Assembly (NCBI RefSeq): GCF_014208035.1
Contig: NZ_JACHMK010000001.1
Span: forward strand, 1,612,001 to 1,676,000
DNA from: Schaalia hyovaginalis
GTDB lineage: Bacteria; Actinomycetota; Actinomycetes; Actinomycetales; Actinomycetaceae
DNA: 64,000 nt
Reading direction: 5' to 3'
This document shows positions 1 through 8,285 of the stretch, one piece after another (position 1 is the stretch's first letter; each line of letters begins with the position of its first letter). Under the pieces are notes generated by a model. That model saw nothing but the letters and a program-made list of their open reading frames with translations. It did not search any database and was not told where the DNA came from. The translations under genes were made by a program, and so were the position numbers.

Positions 1-999
1 GATGAGATCGCCGCCTTCGTAGGGGGCGCCGAAGCCGAGGTCGGCGCGGGATCGGATCGAGGCGATGTACAGGAGCTCCTCGCGCGGAACGCCCTCGGCC
101 TCCCACATCGCGAATTCAGCACCGATCGTGCCGTGCTCCTGGTACCCGCCGGAATCGGTCCCCATGACGAGGCGCACTCCCGCGTCGCGCATCATCGCGA
201 AGCGCTCGTGGCGCTCTTCGAACATCCGGAGCATGCGGCGGCCGTAGACGGGGTACTTGGGGCCCGCCTGCTCGGCGAAGTCGGCGAAGAGCTCGATCTG
301 GAGGAGGGTCGGCGTGACGAGCACGCCCCTGGCCGCGATCTCGTGCGCCTGGTCCTCATCCATTCCCGAAGCGTGCTCGATGTCGTCCACGCCGGCTTCG
401 AGAAGATCGTCGATCGTCTCGCGGGCGAAGGCGTGAACGGCGACCTTCGCACCGAGGTCGTGGACCGCGGCGACCGCGTCGATGAGGATCCGCCGATCCC
501 ACAGGGGCGCGAGATCGGCGTCGGCGCCCATGGAGCGATCGATCCAGTCGCCGACGAGCTTGACCCACCCGTCCCCCGCCGCCGCTTGGCGCGCGGCCTC
601 TGCGGGTAGGTCATGAGGGTCGTCAAGATCGACGGGGAGCGAACGCATGTAGCGCTTCGGTCTGGCGATGTGGCGTCCCGCCCGCTTGAGGCGGGGCAGG
701 TCCGGCCGCTCGTCGATCCAGCCCGTGTCCACGGGCGAGCCGCAGTCCCTCATCGCGAGGACGCCCGCTGCGCGCTGGGCGAGGATCTGCGCCTCCTGCT
801 CCTCGCGCGTCGACGGCCCCGAGGAGCCGATTCCGATATGGGCGTGCGAATCGACGAAGCCGGGGAGCGCGAAGCCGACGCGGTCGGGCTCGAGGCCCTC
901 CCCGACTCGCACGAGTCCCTTCGGGGTGACGCGGAAGGCCCCCCGTTCCTCGCCCAGCCCGTCCCCGCCCTCGGTCAGGAGGGTCCCGGAGAAGATCAC
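1..999 (-). CDS. Amidohydrolase family protein (3' end outside window)
   Basis: Metal-dependent amidohydrolase of the imidazolonepropionase/prolidase-like type, 333 codons visible and open to the window edge. I read it by hand on the minus strand from a GTG at 999. Near residue 53 is the metal-binding motif GFVDSHAHIG, followed by VKLVGDW, AVHAFA and DDIEHASG, and then a late Asp in VMGTDSGGYQEHG. These are the ordered His/His, Lys, His, His and Asp ligand positions of the superfamily. The GTG start overlaps the ffh stop as GTGA, so it is probably translationally coupled to ffh. The substrate cannot be told from the sequence. Confidence 0.8.
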   Translation of the reverse strand, partial: MIFSGTLLTEGGDGLGEERGAFRVTPKGLVRVGEGLEPDRVGFALPGFVDSHAHIGIGSSGPSTREEQEAQILAQRAAGVLAMRDCGSPVDTGWIDERPDLPRLKRAGRHIARPKRYMRSLPVDLDDPHDLPAEAARQAAAGDGWVKLVGDWIDRSMGADADLAPLWDRRILIDAVAAVHDLGAKVAVHAFARETIDDLLEAGVDDIEHASGMDEDQAHEIAARGVLVTPTLLQIELFADFAEQAGPKYPVYGRRMLRMFEERHERFAMMRDAGVRLVMGTDSGGYQEHGTIGAEFAMWEAEGVPREELLYIASIRSRADLGFGAPYEGGDLI

Positions 1000-2588
1000 T
1001 TGAGGCCGTTCAGCATGCGGCGCACGTCGTCGGGCAGGTCGTCCATCGTCGGACGCGGCGCGGGCTCCGCCGAGGGCGCGCCGAAGGCCGAGCCCTGCTT
1101 GCCGGACTTGCGCTGCTCGGGCGGGAGCAGCGCTTCGAGTTCCTGAGCGCGGCGCTTCGCGGGGTTGCCCGAACGCGCCTTCTTCTTCACCCTCTGGCGC
1201 TCGGCCTGGGCCTTCCGGGCATTCGCCTTCTGCTTGGCCTTGCCGCCCCGGCCCGGCAGGGAGCCGAAGCCGCCCGGGCCCATGCTCCCCATGCCCCCCA
1301 TCTGGCCCATCATCGTCTTCGCCGCTTCGAAGCGTTTGACGAGCCCGTTGACCTCCGCGACGGTCGTGCCCGAGCCCCTGGCGATACGGGCGCGCCGCGA
1401 GCCGTTGAGAATCGACACGTCCTCGCGCTCTGCGGGGGTCATCGAGCGGACGATCGCCTCGATCCGATCGATCTCCTTCTCGTCGAAGTTCTCGATCTGC
1501 TCGCGCATCTGAGCGGCCCCCGGAATCATTCCGAGCATCTTCTTCATCGAGCCGAGCTTCTTGATCTGCTGAAGCTGGGAGAGGAAGTCGCCGAGGGTGA
1601 GCTCGCCGGACATGGCCTTGGCGGCCATGCGCTCGGCCTCCTCGGCGTCGAGGCGCTTCTCGGCCTGCTCGATGAGGGTGAGGACGTCGCCCATGTCGAG
1701 GATGCGCCCGGCCATGCGGTCGGCGTGGAATCTTTCGAAGTCATCGAGTCCCTCGCCCGTGGAGGCGAAGAGGATCGGGGCGCCGGTGACCCCGCGGACG
1801 GACAGGGCCGCGCCGCCGCGGGCATCGCCGTCCAGTTTGGACAGGACGACGCCGGTGAAGCCCACGCCGTCGCGGAAGGCCGTCGATGTGCGGACCGCGT
1901 CCTGGCCGACCATGGCGTCGAGGACGAACATGATCTCGTGGGGTTGAACGGCGTCCCGGATCCGGCGCGCCTGATCCATCAGCTCCTCGTCGACGCCGAG
2001 GCGGCCGGCGGTGTCGACGATCACCACGTCGATGCCGGACTGGATCGCGTGGTCGAGTCCGGAGCGGGCGACCCGGACGGGATCCCCGACGCCGTTGCCC
2101 GGTTCGGGCGCCCATACCTCGACCCCTGCGCGTTCGCCGACGACTTGCAGCTGAGTGACCGCATTGGGGCGCTGAAGGTCGGAGGCGACGAGCAGGACCG
2201 ACTTGCCCTCTTCACGCAGCCACTTTCCGAGCTTTCCTGCGAGCGTCGTCTTACCGGCGCCCTGGAGGCCCGCGAGCATGAAGACGGTCGTCCCGCGTTC
2301 GGCGAAACGGAGTTCGCGCGTCTGACCGCCGAGCACCTCGACGAGCTCGTCGTGGACGATGCGGATGACTTGCTGGCCCGGGTTGAGCGCCTTCGAGCGG
2401 GCGGCCCCGTACGCCTTCTCGCGCACGGCGTTCGTAAAGCTCCGCACGACGGGCAGGGCGACATCGGCGTCGATCAGCGCGCGCCGGATCTCTGAGATCG
2501 TCTGGTCGACGTCGGACTCGGTGAGGACTCCGCGATTCCGCAGCTGCTTGAAGGACTGCGTCAACCGGTCGGAGAGGTTTCCGAACAC
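996..2588 (-). CDS. ffh: Signal recognition particle protein Ffh (SRP54)
   Basis: GTPase of the signal recognition particle, which binds signal peptides on the ribosome and docks with FtsY at the membrane. The 530 residues show the N domain, the G domain with P-loop GLQGAGKTTLAGKLG near residue 107, DTAGRLG and TKLDGDARGG-like motifs (here SKLDGDARGG), then a Met-rich M domain (GMIPGAAQM, MMGQMGGMGSM). A basic, low-complexity C-terminal extension follows. It starts at GTG with GGGAG about 8 bases upstream. Its stop overlaps the start of the amidohydrolase gene. The partner receptor gene ftsY is 2.2 kb upstream on the same strand, with only the decayed amt/glnD relic between them. Confidence 0.97.
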   Translation of the reverse strand: MFGNLSDRLTQSFKQLRNRGVLTESDVDQTISEIRRALIDADVALPVVRSFTNAVREKAYGAARSKALNPGQQVIRIVHDELVEVLGGQTRELRFAERGTTVFMLAGLQGAGKTTLAGKLGKWLREEGKSVLLVASDLQRPNAVTQLQVVGERAGVEVWAPEPGNGVGDPVRVARSGLDHAIQSGIDVVIVDTAGRLGVDEELMDQARRIRDAVQPHEIMFVLDAMVGQDAVRTSTAFRDGVGFTGVVLSKLDGDARGGAALSVRGVTGAPILFASTGEGLDDFERFHADRMAGRILDMGDVLTLIEQAEKRLDAEEAERMAAKAMSGELTLGDFLSQLQQIKKLGSMKKMLGMIPGAAQMREQIENFDEKEIDRIEAIVRSMTPAEREDVSILNGSRRARIARGSGTTVAEVNGLVKRFEAAKTMMGQMGGMGSMGPGGFGSLPGRGGKAKQKANARKAQAERQRVKKKARSGNPAKRRAQELEALLPPEQRKSGKQGSAFGAPSAEPAPRPTMDDLPDDVRRMLNGLK

Positions 2589-2645
2589 TGAGGGCTCCCG
2601 TTCGTCTCTACTGGTCGGGGCGGCGCCCCGCGGACTCGTCCAAGC

Positions 2646-4668
2646 CTAACGCACGCCGGTGCCGCGCCCGAGGCGCTCCCAGGCGCTCCGGACCAGTGTC
2701 GCGATCAGCTCGGCCCTTCACGCGGTCCAGGCCTTGGGCCCTGCGCCCTGGGAGTCCGCCCGGGTGAGGACCGCGAGGGCGGCGAGCGCGCGTTCGCTCC
2801 CGCCGACGGCCTCGAGGAGGCGGTCCGCGGTCCGGGGAGCGGCCGGGTCCTCCTTGGTGGCGAGTTCGGCGAGGACGAGGTGCCGGTCGACGAGGAGGGA
2901 GACGTCCGCGCAGCGTCCTCCCAGGCCGAGGCGCTCCAGGACGGTCGGGACGAGGGCCGCTCCGAGCACGGGGTAGTCGGGGCCGTGGGCGCCCGGGCGC
3001 TTGCCGAGGTCGTGGAGGAACGCCGCGAGGAGGACGCTGTCCCAGGGGACGATGGCTTCGGGGAAGGGCCATGCCCACGCTTCGACGCCCGTTCGGGCGT
3101 CATTGGCCCGCGCCACGGTTTCGGCGAGGTGCCGGTCGACGGTCCAGCGGTGGAAGGCCGCGGACTGCGGACGCGAGCGGACCTCGGCGAATTCGGGGAT
3201 CCAGGCGTCGATGACGCCGGTCGTCTCCAGGTGCGTCCAGGCTCGGACGAAGCCCCTGGGGGCGGCGAGGAGCGCTTCGAAGGAGCGCGTGACTTCGGGC
3301 GTCCACCGGCCGCGGATCGCGTGCTCCCCCTTCCACACCGCCGCGGAGATCGCGTCGAGGGCGGAGCCGGCGGGTTCGATCCCCGTGTCCGCGCAGCAGC
3401 GGGCCATGTCGAGGACGGCGGCGGTGTCCGAGGCGAGGGCGGGTGCGGGGAAGGCGAGCCGGGAGTCGACGAGGCTCGTCGACTCGGAGACCATCGTCGC
3501 CTCGTAGGCTCCGCTCCTCCTCCCCCGGCCCGGGGCGACTGCGCGGATGACGCGCCGGGCGAGGGCGCCCGCGCCCCAGGAGGGGGCCTGCCGTTCGGCG
3601 GCGTCGATCTCGGTGCCCGCGCCGGTGAGGAGTCTGCGCAGATCGGCCTCGGCCTCCTCGCCCTCGAATCCGAGGACTCGGGCGACCTCCCGCTGGTCGG
3701 CGCGCAGGAGCTTGGCCGTGTGGCGCCGCGTGACGAGGTGGAGGGCGTCGCGGACGCCGACGATGAGGCCGAGGATGAGCGCTCCGACGGTGTCGAGGGC
3801 GCCCGCCGCCGGGGTGATGCCGGCGAGTCCCGCGACGATGCCGGAGGCGGCGCCGAGGGAGGTCGCCGAGCCGTCGCGGAGCTTCTCGGTCGCCATCCAG
3901 GCCAGGGAGGCCGCTGCGGCGGCGGCCGCCGTGTTCACCCATGCGGAACCGGCGAGGGCGTCGGCGGTGAAGGCGGATCCGGCGTTGAAGCCGAACCATC
4001 CGAAGAGGAGGAGGGCCGCGCCGACCATGACGAAGGGCAGGTTGTGGGGGCGCATCGCCTCGACCCCGAAGCCGGGGCGCTTGCCGATGATGAGCGCGAG
4101 GACGAGGCCCGTGATGCCCGCGTTGATGTGGACGACGGTGCCGCCCGCGAAGTCGATGGGCGCGGCGCCGACGAGCTTCGCGATCGGCCCGTCGGCCGAG
4201 AGGAGGCCGCCTCCCCACACCATGTGGGCCATCGGGAAGTAGGACAGGGTGACCCAGATCGCCGTGAAGGCCATCCAAGTGGAGAACTTGACCCTTTCGG
4301 CGAGGGAGCCGGAGATCAGCGCGACGGTGATGATCGCGAAGGTCATCTGGAATCCGACGGACACCCACATGGGGACGCCGTAGTCGTCGATGGCCGTTCC
4401 GTCGAAGCTGCCGCCGAGTCCGAATTGGGCGAAGGGGTTGGCGAAGAGTCCGGCGATGTCGCCGCCGCCGTAGGACGTCGACCATCCCCACAGGGGGGAA
4501 GATCACGCCGACGAGGGCGAAGGCTCCGAAGGACATCATGAACATGTTGAGCACGGATTTGGTTCTCGACATCCCTCCGTAGAAGAGGGCGAGTCCGGGC
4601 ACTGTCATGAGGAGGACGAGCGAGGATGAGATGAGCATCCAGGCGGTTGCCCCGGTATCGAGCTGCAT
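2646..4668 (-). pseudogene. Decayed amt-glnD chimera (ammonium transporter fused to PII uridylyltransferase middle)
   Basis: This is a relic of an amtB-glnK-glnD locus. From ATG 4668 (AAAGG 6 bases upstream) the reading starts like an Amt ammonium channel (LDTGATAWMLISSSLVLL, GLALFYGGM). A six-C run (4491-4496) is one base too long. Removing one C restores FPLWGWSTSYGGGDIAG and the Amt frame, which continues (AERVKF, GTVVHINAGI, GWFGFNAGSA, ITPAAGALDTVG). Near 3758 the protein switches directly into GlnD sequence (VRDALHLVTRRHTAKLL) and runs through its HD domain (AAFLHDLGKR). The Amt C-terminus, a PII gene and the GlnD nucleotidyltransferase domain are missing. The frame stops at TGA 2718-2720, where the family has Trp. 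GlnD-like sequence (RAELIATLVRSAWERLG) continues to a second stop at 2646. The ACT domains are absent. I call this non-functional. A 550-residue open frame from 4370 remains. Confidence 0.85.
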
Positions 4669-4704
4669 GATGGGCCTTTCGATCGGGATACCGACGCGGC
4701 CCAT

Positions 4705-4749
4705 TCTAGACAAAAACTTTGCTTTGCCTTTACCTTCTCAGGGTCTAGA
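4705..4749. promoter_or_regulatory. Duplicated TCTAGAC palindromes upstream of the amt relic
   Basis: The short gap between ftsY and the amt start is AT-richer than its surroundings. It carries two copies of TCTAGAC, at 4705-4711 and 4744-4750, spaced 39 bases apart. On the minus strand TAGAAT near 4703 could be a -10 element for amt. The copies could be leftovers of a nitrogen-regulator site, but they do not clearly match a known consensus, so the assignment is weak. Confidence 0.25.
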
Positions 4750-4751
4750 CT

Positions 4752-5969
4752 TTACCCCTTGATGATCGAGTCGACGAAGCCCTGCGGATCGAAGGGGGCG
4801 AGATCATCCGGCCCCTCGCCCAGACCGACGAACTTGACCGGGACCCCGAGCGCCCGCTGAACCGACACCACGATCCCGCCCTTGGCCGAGCCGTCGAGCT
4901 TCGTGAGGACGATGCCCGTCACACCGGCTGCCTCAGCGAAGACCTCCGCCTGCTTCAGCCCGTTCTGCCCCGTCGTCGCGTCGAGGACGAGGAGGACCTC
5001 CGCGAGCGGCGCCCGCTTCTCCATGACGCGCTTGACCTTGGAGAGCTCATCCATGAGCGTCAACTTGTTCTGAAGGCGGCCCGCGGTATCGACGAGCACG
5101 ACATCGACTCCCCGCGCCGCCCCCTCCTTCACAGCATCGAAGGCCACCGAGGCGGGATCGGCGCCCTCCCGATCCGAACGCACGACCTCGACGCCGACGC
5201 GATCGCCCCATGTCTGCAGCTGATCGGCGGCAGCGGCGCGGAAGGTGTCGGCCGCGCCGAGCAGGACGCTCCGCCCCTCGGCGAGGAGCACACGAGCGAG
5301 CTTGCCGACCGTCGTCGTCTTGCCCGTCCCGTTGACGCCGACCACGAGCACCGACGCGGGATGATCCTCCGCGCCCGCACCGCGATCGAGATGGAGCGAA
5401 CGATCCATGTCCGGACCGACGAGGGCGAGGAGCTCCTCGGCCAGAAGGGAGCGGATCCGCGCAGGATCGCTCGTTCCCGCGACGGCGACCCTGGAGCGCA
5501 AGGACGAGATGAGCTCATCGGTCGCCTCCAGCCCCAAGTCGGCGACGAGGAGGGTGTCTTCGATCTCCTCCCAATCGGTCGCCTTGAGATCGCCGCGGGC
5601 GAGGATCTCGACGATCGCGCGGCCGAGGGACCCGGTGCCGGCCAGGCGCGAACGCAGGCGCTGCAGGCGCGAGGGGACCGACTCGGGGACCTCCGCCTCC
5701 GCGGGCGCCTCGACGGCCGCCCATTCCTCGCCAGCGCCATCACCAGCGGCCTCCCCCGGTCCGGCGCGCGCGGGCGATTCTCCAATCTCCGCCGATTCGA
5801 GCGGCTCCTTAGCGCCCCGCTCCGGATGCGCGACAGGCGCGGCCTGCGGCTCCGGCGCAGAAGGACGGGAGCGGAGGGCGAAGACGACGAGCGCGGTGAT
5901 CGCCACGACGACGAGGACCGCAAGCGCGATGCCGAGCGGTGTGGAAAGGAAAGTGAGAACAGCGTCCAT
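4752..5969 (-). CDS. ftsY: Signal recognition particle receptor FtsY
   Basis: GTPase receptor that docks SRP-ribosome complexes at the membrane. The N-terminus is a hydrophobic segment (FLSTPLGIALAVLVVVAITA) followed by an acidic, Pro/Ala/Glu-rich linker, as is typical of actinobacterial FtsY. The NG domain follows, with P-loop GVNGTGKTTTVGKLA, DTAGRLQNK and TKLDGSAKGG. Length is 405 residues from ATG 5969. An upstream in-frame ATG at 5987 is also possible, but the GGGGGA element about 10 bases before 5969 favours the shorter form. It is co-directional with ffh, its functional partner. Confidence 0.95.
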   Translation of the reverse strand: MDAVLTFLSTPLGIALAVLVVVAITALVVFALRSRPSAPEPQAAPVAHPERGAKEPLESAEIGESPARAGPGEAAGDGAGEEWAAVEAPAEAEVPESVPSRLQRLRSRLAGTGSLGRAIVEILARGDLKATDWEEIEDTLLVADLGLEATDELISSLRSRVAVAGTSDPARIRSLLAEELLALVGPDMDRSLHLDRGAGAEDHPASVLVVGVNGTGKTTTVGKLARVLLAEGRSVLLGAADTFRAAAADQLQTWGDRVGVEVVRSDREGADPASVAFDAVKEGAARGVDVVLVDTAGRLQNKLTLMDELSKVKRVMEKRAPLAEVLLVLDATTGQNGLKQAEVFAEAAGVTGIVLTKLDGSAKGGIVVSVQRALGVPVKFVGLGEGPDDLAPFDPQGFVDSIIKG

Positions 5970-6017
5970 GGGGCCATCATCCCCCATCCGGGGTGAACGA
6001 CTCCAGCCGAGAAGCGG

Positions 6018-6347
6018 TCAGGAGTCCTTCGCGGACTGCCGGTTCTCCTGAATGCGCTCGATCCGATCGGCGACGCCCTCGATCCGATCGATACCGGGAA
6101 GACGGTCCGGATCGAAATAGCCGTTCTTCTGCACCCTGTTCGCATCGAGCAGATCACCCAGGGTGGTCTCCCGGGCGGCGACGCCCTCCGAGGGGGGCTC
6201 CTCGGAGATCGCCTGTCCCTGCGCGCGCAGGTGGCGCTGCCAGTCGGGCGCGGGACGGCGAACGAGGGCGAGACCGACGATCACCGCGATCGCCGCGATG
6301 ACGATGACGGCGAGCAGGAAGAAGATGACAGCGAAGCCCTCGAGCAT
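6018..6347 (-). CDS. Small single-pass membrane protein, unknown function
   Basis: A 109-residue protein with one N-terminal membrane segment (VIFFLLAVIVIAAIAVIVGL) and a charged cytosolic tail containing DRIEGVADRIERIQE, which could form a short amphipathic helix. I do not recognise a family. It lies just upstream of ftsY on the same strand, and its stop is about 50 bases from the ftsY start, so co-transcription is likely. The start at 6347 is chosen because the hydrophobic segment follows directly. The GGAGG there is unusually close to the ATG, so the start is uncertain. Confidence 0.55.
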   Translation of the reverse strand: MLEGFAVIFFLLAVIVIAAIAVIVGLALVRRPAPDWQRHLRAQGQAISEEPPSEGVAARETTLGDLLDANRVQKNGYFDPDRLPGIDRIEGVADRIERIQENRQSAKDS

Positions 6348-6490
6348 GCCTCCATCGTCCTCGCACCCGCCTCGCAGGTCGAGTCGGGCACACGCCATTG
6401 GCCGTTTCGTGACAATGAGATGCCTCACCACGACCCGCGGGGACGATCCCGCATGCGCCGGGAAGCGCCAGGACCCGGACCGGGACGCGG

Positions 6491-6525
6491 CCCGGGCGGG
6501 GCGCTTCAGCGGCGCCCCGCCCGGG
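6491..6525 (-). terminator. Intrinsic terminator of sigA
   Basis: A 14-bp perfect GC stem, CCCGGGCGGGGCGC at 6491-6504 with GCGCCCCGCCCGGG at 6512-6525, has a 7-base loop. It lies 19 bases past the sigA stop. It has no U-tract, which is common in high-GC actinobacteria. Confidence 0.75.
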
Positions 6526-6543
6526 TCATGACGGAGAAAGGGC

Positions 6544-8112
6544 TCAGTCGAGGTAGTCGCGCAGAACCTGCGAGCGAGAGGGGTGACGGAGCTTCGACAT
6601 CGTCTTCGACTCGATCTGACGGATCCGCTCGCGCGTCACGCCGTAGACCTTGCCGATCTCATCGAGGGTCTTGGGCTGCCCGTCCCCGAGACCGAAGCGC
6701 ATCGAGACGACCCCCGCCTCGCGCTCGGACAAGGTGTCGAGAACATTGTGGAGCTGCTCCTGCAGGAGGGTGAAGGACACCGCATCGGCGGGCACGATCG
6801 CCTCCGAGTCCTCGATGAGGTCTCCGAACTCGGAATCCCCGTCCTCGCCGAGGGGCGTGTGCAAGGAGATCGGCTCACGACCGTACTTCTGGACCTCGAC
6901 GACCTTCTCCGGAGTCATGTCGAGCTCCTTCGCGAGCTCCTCCGGCGTGGGTTCGCGGCCGAGATCCTGAAGCATCTGACGCTGAACGCGGGCGAGCTTG
7001 TTGATGACCTCCACCATGTGCACCGGGATGCGGATCGTCCGGGCCTGGTCCGCCATCGCGCGCGTGATCGCCTGCCTGATCCACCACGTGGCGTAGGTCG
7101 AGAACTTGTAGCCCTTCGTGTAGTCGAACTTCTCGACCGCGCGGATCAGACCGAGGTTGCCCTCCTGGATGAGATCGAGGAACTGCATCCCCCGACCCGT
7201 GTAGCGCTTGGCCAGCGACACGACGAGCCGGAGGTTCGCCTCGAGGAGGTGGTTCTTCGCCAGCTGACCGTCCTGAGCGAGGAAGTGGAGCTCACGACGC
7301 TCCTTCGGCGTCATCGCATCCGCTTCGTTCTTGAGCTTGTACTCGGCGTACAGGCCCGCCTCGATGCGCCGGGCGAGGTCGACTTCCTGCTCGGCGTTGA
7401 GGAGCGACACCTTGCCGATCTGCTTGAGGTAGTCCTTGACGGGATCCGCGGTCGCGCCCGCCACCGTCACCTGCTGAACGGGCTCATCCGTGTCGTCGGA
7501 GTCCGAGACGACGAAGGCGCCCTTCGCGGCGAGGGAGGCCGCCGGACGGTCCTTCTCCTTGTCCTTCTTGGCCTCGTCCTCGTCCTCGCCCGAATCCGCA
7601 TCCTCGCCCGAAGCGTCCTCCGAATCGTCCGAGTCATCGACCTCGAGATCCTCATCCGAGATCTCGATGTCCTCGTCGGTGACATCGACCTCGGCGTCCT
7701 CGGCGGCGTCCGCCTCGTCGAGAGGCTCCTCGGAATCGGCCGGAGCCGCCTGCGCGGCCGCCTTCTTCGCAGTCGACTTCCTCGAAGAGGCCTTCTTCGC
7801 AGCCGTCTTCTTCGCAGCGGGCTTCTTCGCCTTCGGAGCCTCGGCGGGGGCGCCCTCATCGGCCGCGGGCGCCTCCTCAGACGCGGCCGTCTTCGCGGCG
7901 GCCTTCTTCGCAGCGGGCCTCTTGGCCGCGGGCTTCTTCGCAGCCGTCTTCTTCGGCGTCGCCGCCTTCTCCGTTTCGCCCTCGGCGCCAGAAGCGGCCT
8001 TCTTCGTCGCGCGCCGCTTCGGCTTGGCCTGTTCGGTCACCTGGGCGTCCTGCTCGACCTCCTCAGCCTTCGCATTCCTCGACGATCCCCTGGCAGTGCT
8101 CGATGCGGCCAC
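6544..8112 (-). CDS. sigA: Principal RNA polymerase sigma factor SigA/HrdB
   Basis: Primary sigma-70 factor, 522 residues. Residues 1-125 are Lys/Ala-rich with repeated KKxAAKK blocks (histone H1-like). Residues 126-190 are very acidic. The conserved part begins near 223 with region 1.2 ([20 protein letters not shown]). It continues with region 2 ([20 protein letters not shown], then [19 protein letters not shown]), region 3, and region 4 with the -35-binding helix ([10 protein letters not shown]). The GTG start has GAAAGGG 6 bases upstream. TATAAT is 66 bases before the start on the same strand, and a strong hairpin follows the stop. The extended N-terminus is typical of actinobacterial principal sigma factors. 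Confidence 0.97.
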   Translation of the reverse strand: MAASSTARGSSRNAKAEEVEQDAQVTEQAKPKRRATKKAASGAEGETEKAATPKKTAAKKPAAKRPAAKKAAAKTAASEEAPAADEGAPAEAPKAKKPAAKKTAAKKASSRKSTAKKAAAQAAPADSEEPLDEADAAEDAEVDVTDEDIEISDEDLEVDDSDDSEDASGEDADSGEDEDEAKKDKEKDRPAASLAAKGAFVVSDSDDTDEPVQQVTVAGATADPVKDYLKQIGKVSLLNAEQEVDLARRIEAGLYAEYKLKNEADAMTPKERRELHFLAQDGQLAKNHLLEANLRLVVSLAKRYTGRGMQFLDLIQEGNLGLIRAVEKFDYTKGYKFSTYATWWIRQAITRAMADQARTIRIPVHMVEVINKLARVQRQMLQDLGREPTPEELAKELDMTPEKVVEVQKYGREPISLHTPLGEDGDSEFGDLIEDSEAIVPADAVSFTLLQEQLHNVLDTLSEREAGVVSMRFGLGDGQPKTLDEIGKVYGVTRERIRQIESKTMSKLRHPSRSQVLRDYLD

Positions 8113-8177
8113 ACGTATCCCTTTCGCAGAAGACGGGAACAGCGCCGATCCAATCGATGACGGCGCAATCAGTGACC

Positions 8178-8183
8178 ATTATA
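8178..8183 (-). promoter_or_regulatory. -10 element upstream of sigA
   Basis: A consensus TATAAT read on the minus strand lies 66 bases before the sigA start in the divergent sigA/prenyl synthase gap. No good -35 hexamer sits 17 bases upstream, so it may be an extended or activated promoter. Confidence 0.5.
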
Positions 8184-8285
8184 ATCCGAGATTCCCAGAT
8201 TTCTCTCAGAACTATTGCCCTCGCGCACCGATTCGTGCTAAATGGAGCCCCTTCTCACTCTTCGCCCTGCACTAGGCTGAAGCCC

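Noticed and set aside
2608..3078. Separate small gene on the minus strand in the glnD relic
   Set aside because: Arg/Pro-rich shadow frame; the GlnD-like frame explains the coding signal here.
3100..4713. Long minus-strand frame of 537 codons starting in amt
   Set aside because: Only its first 60 or so residues are Amt. After the C-run it is an Arg/His-rich out-of-frame translation.
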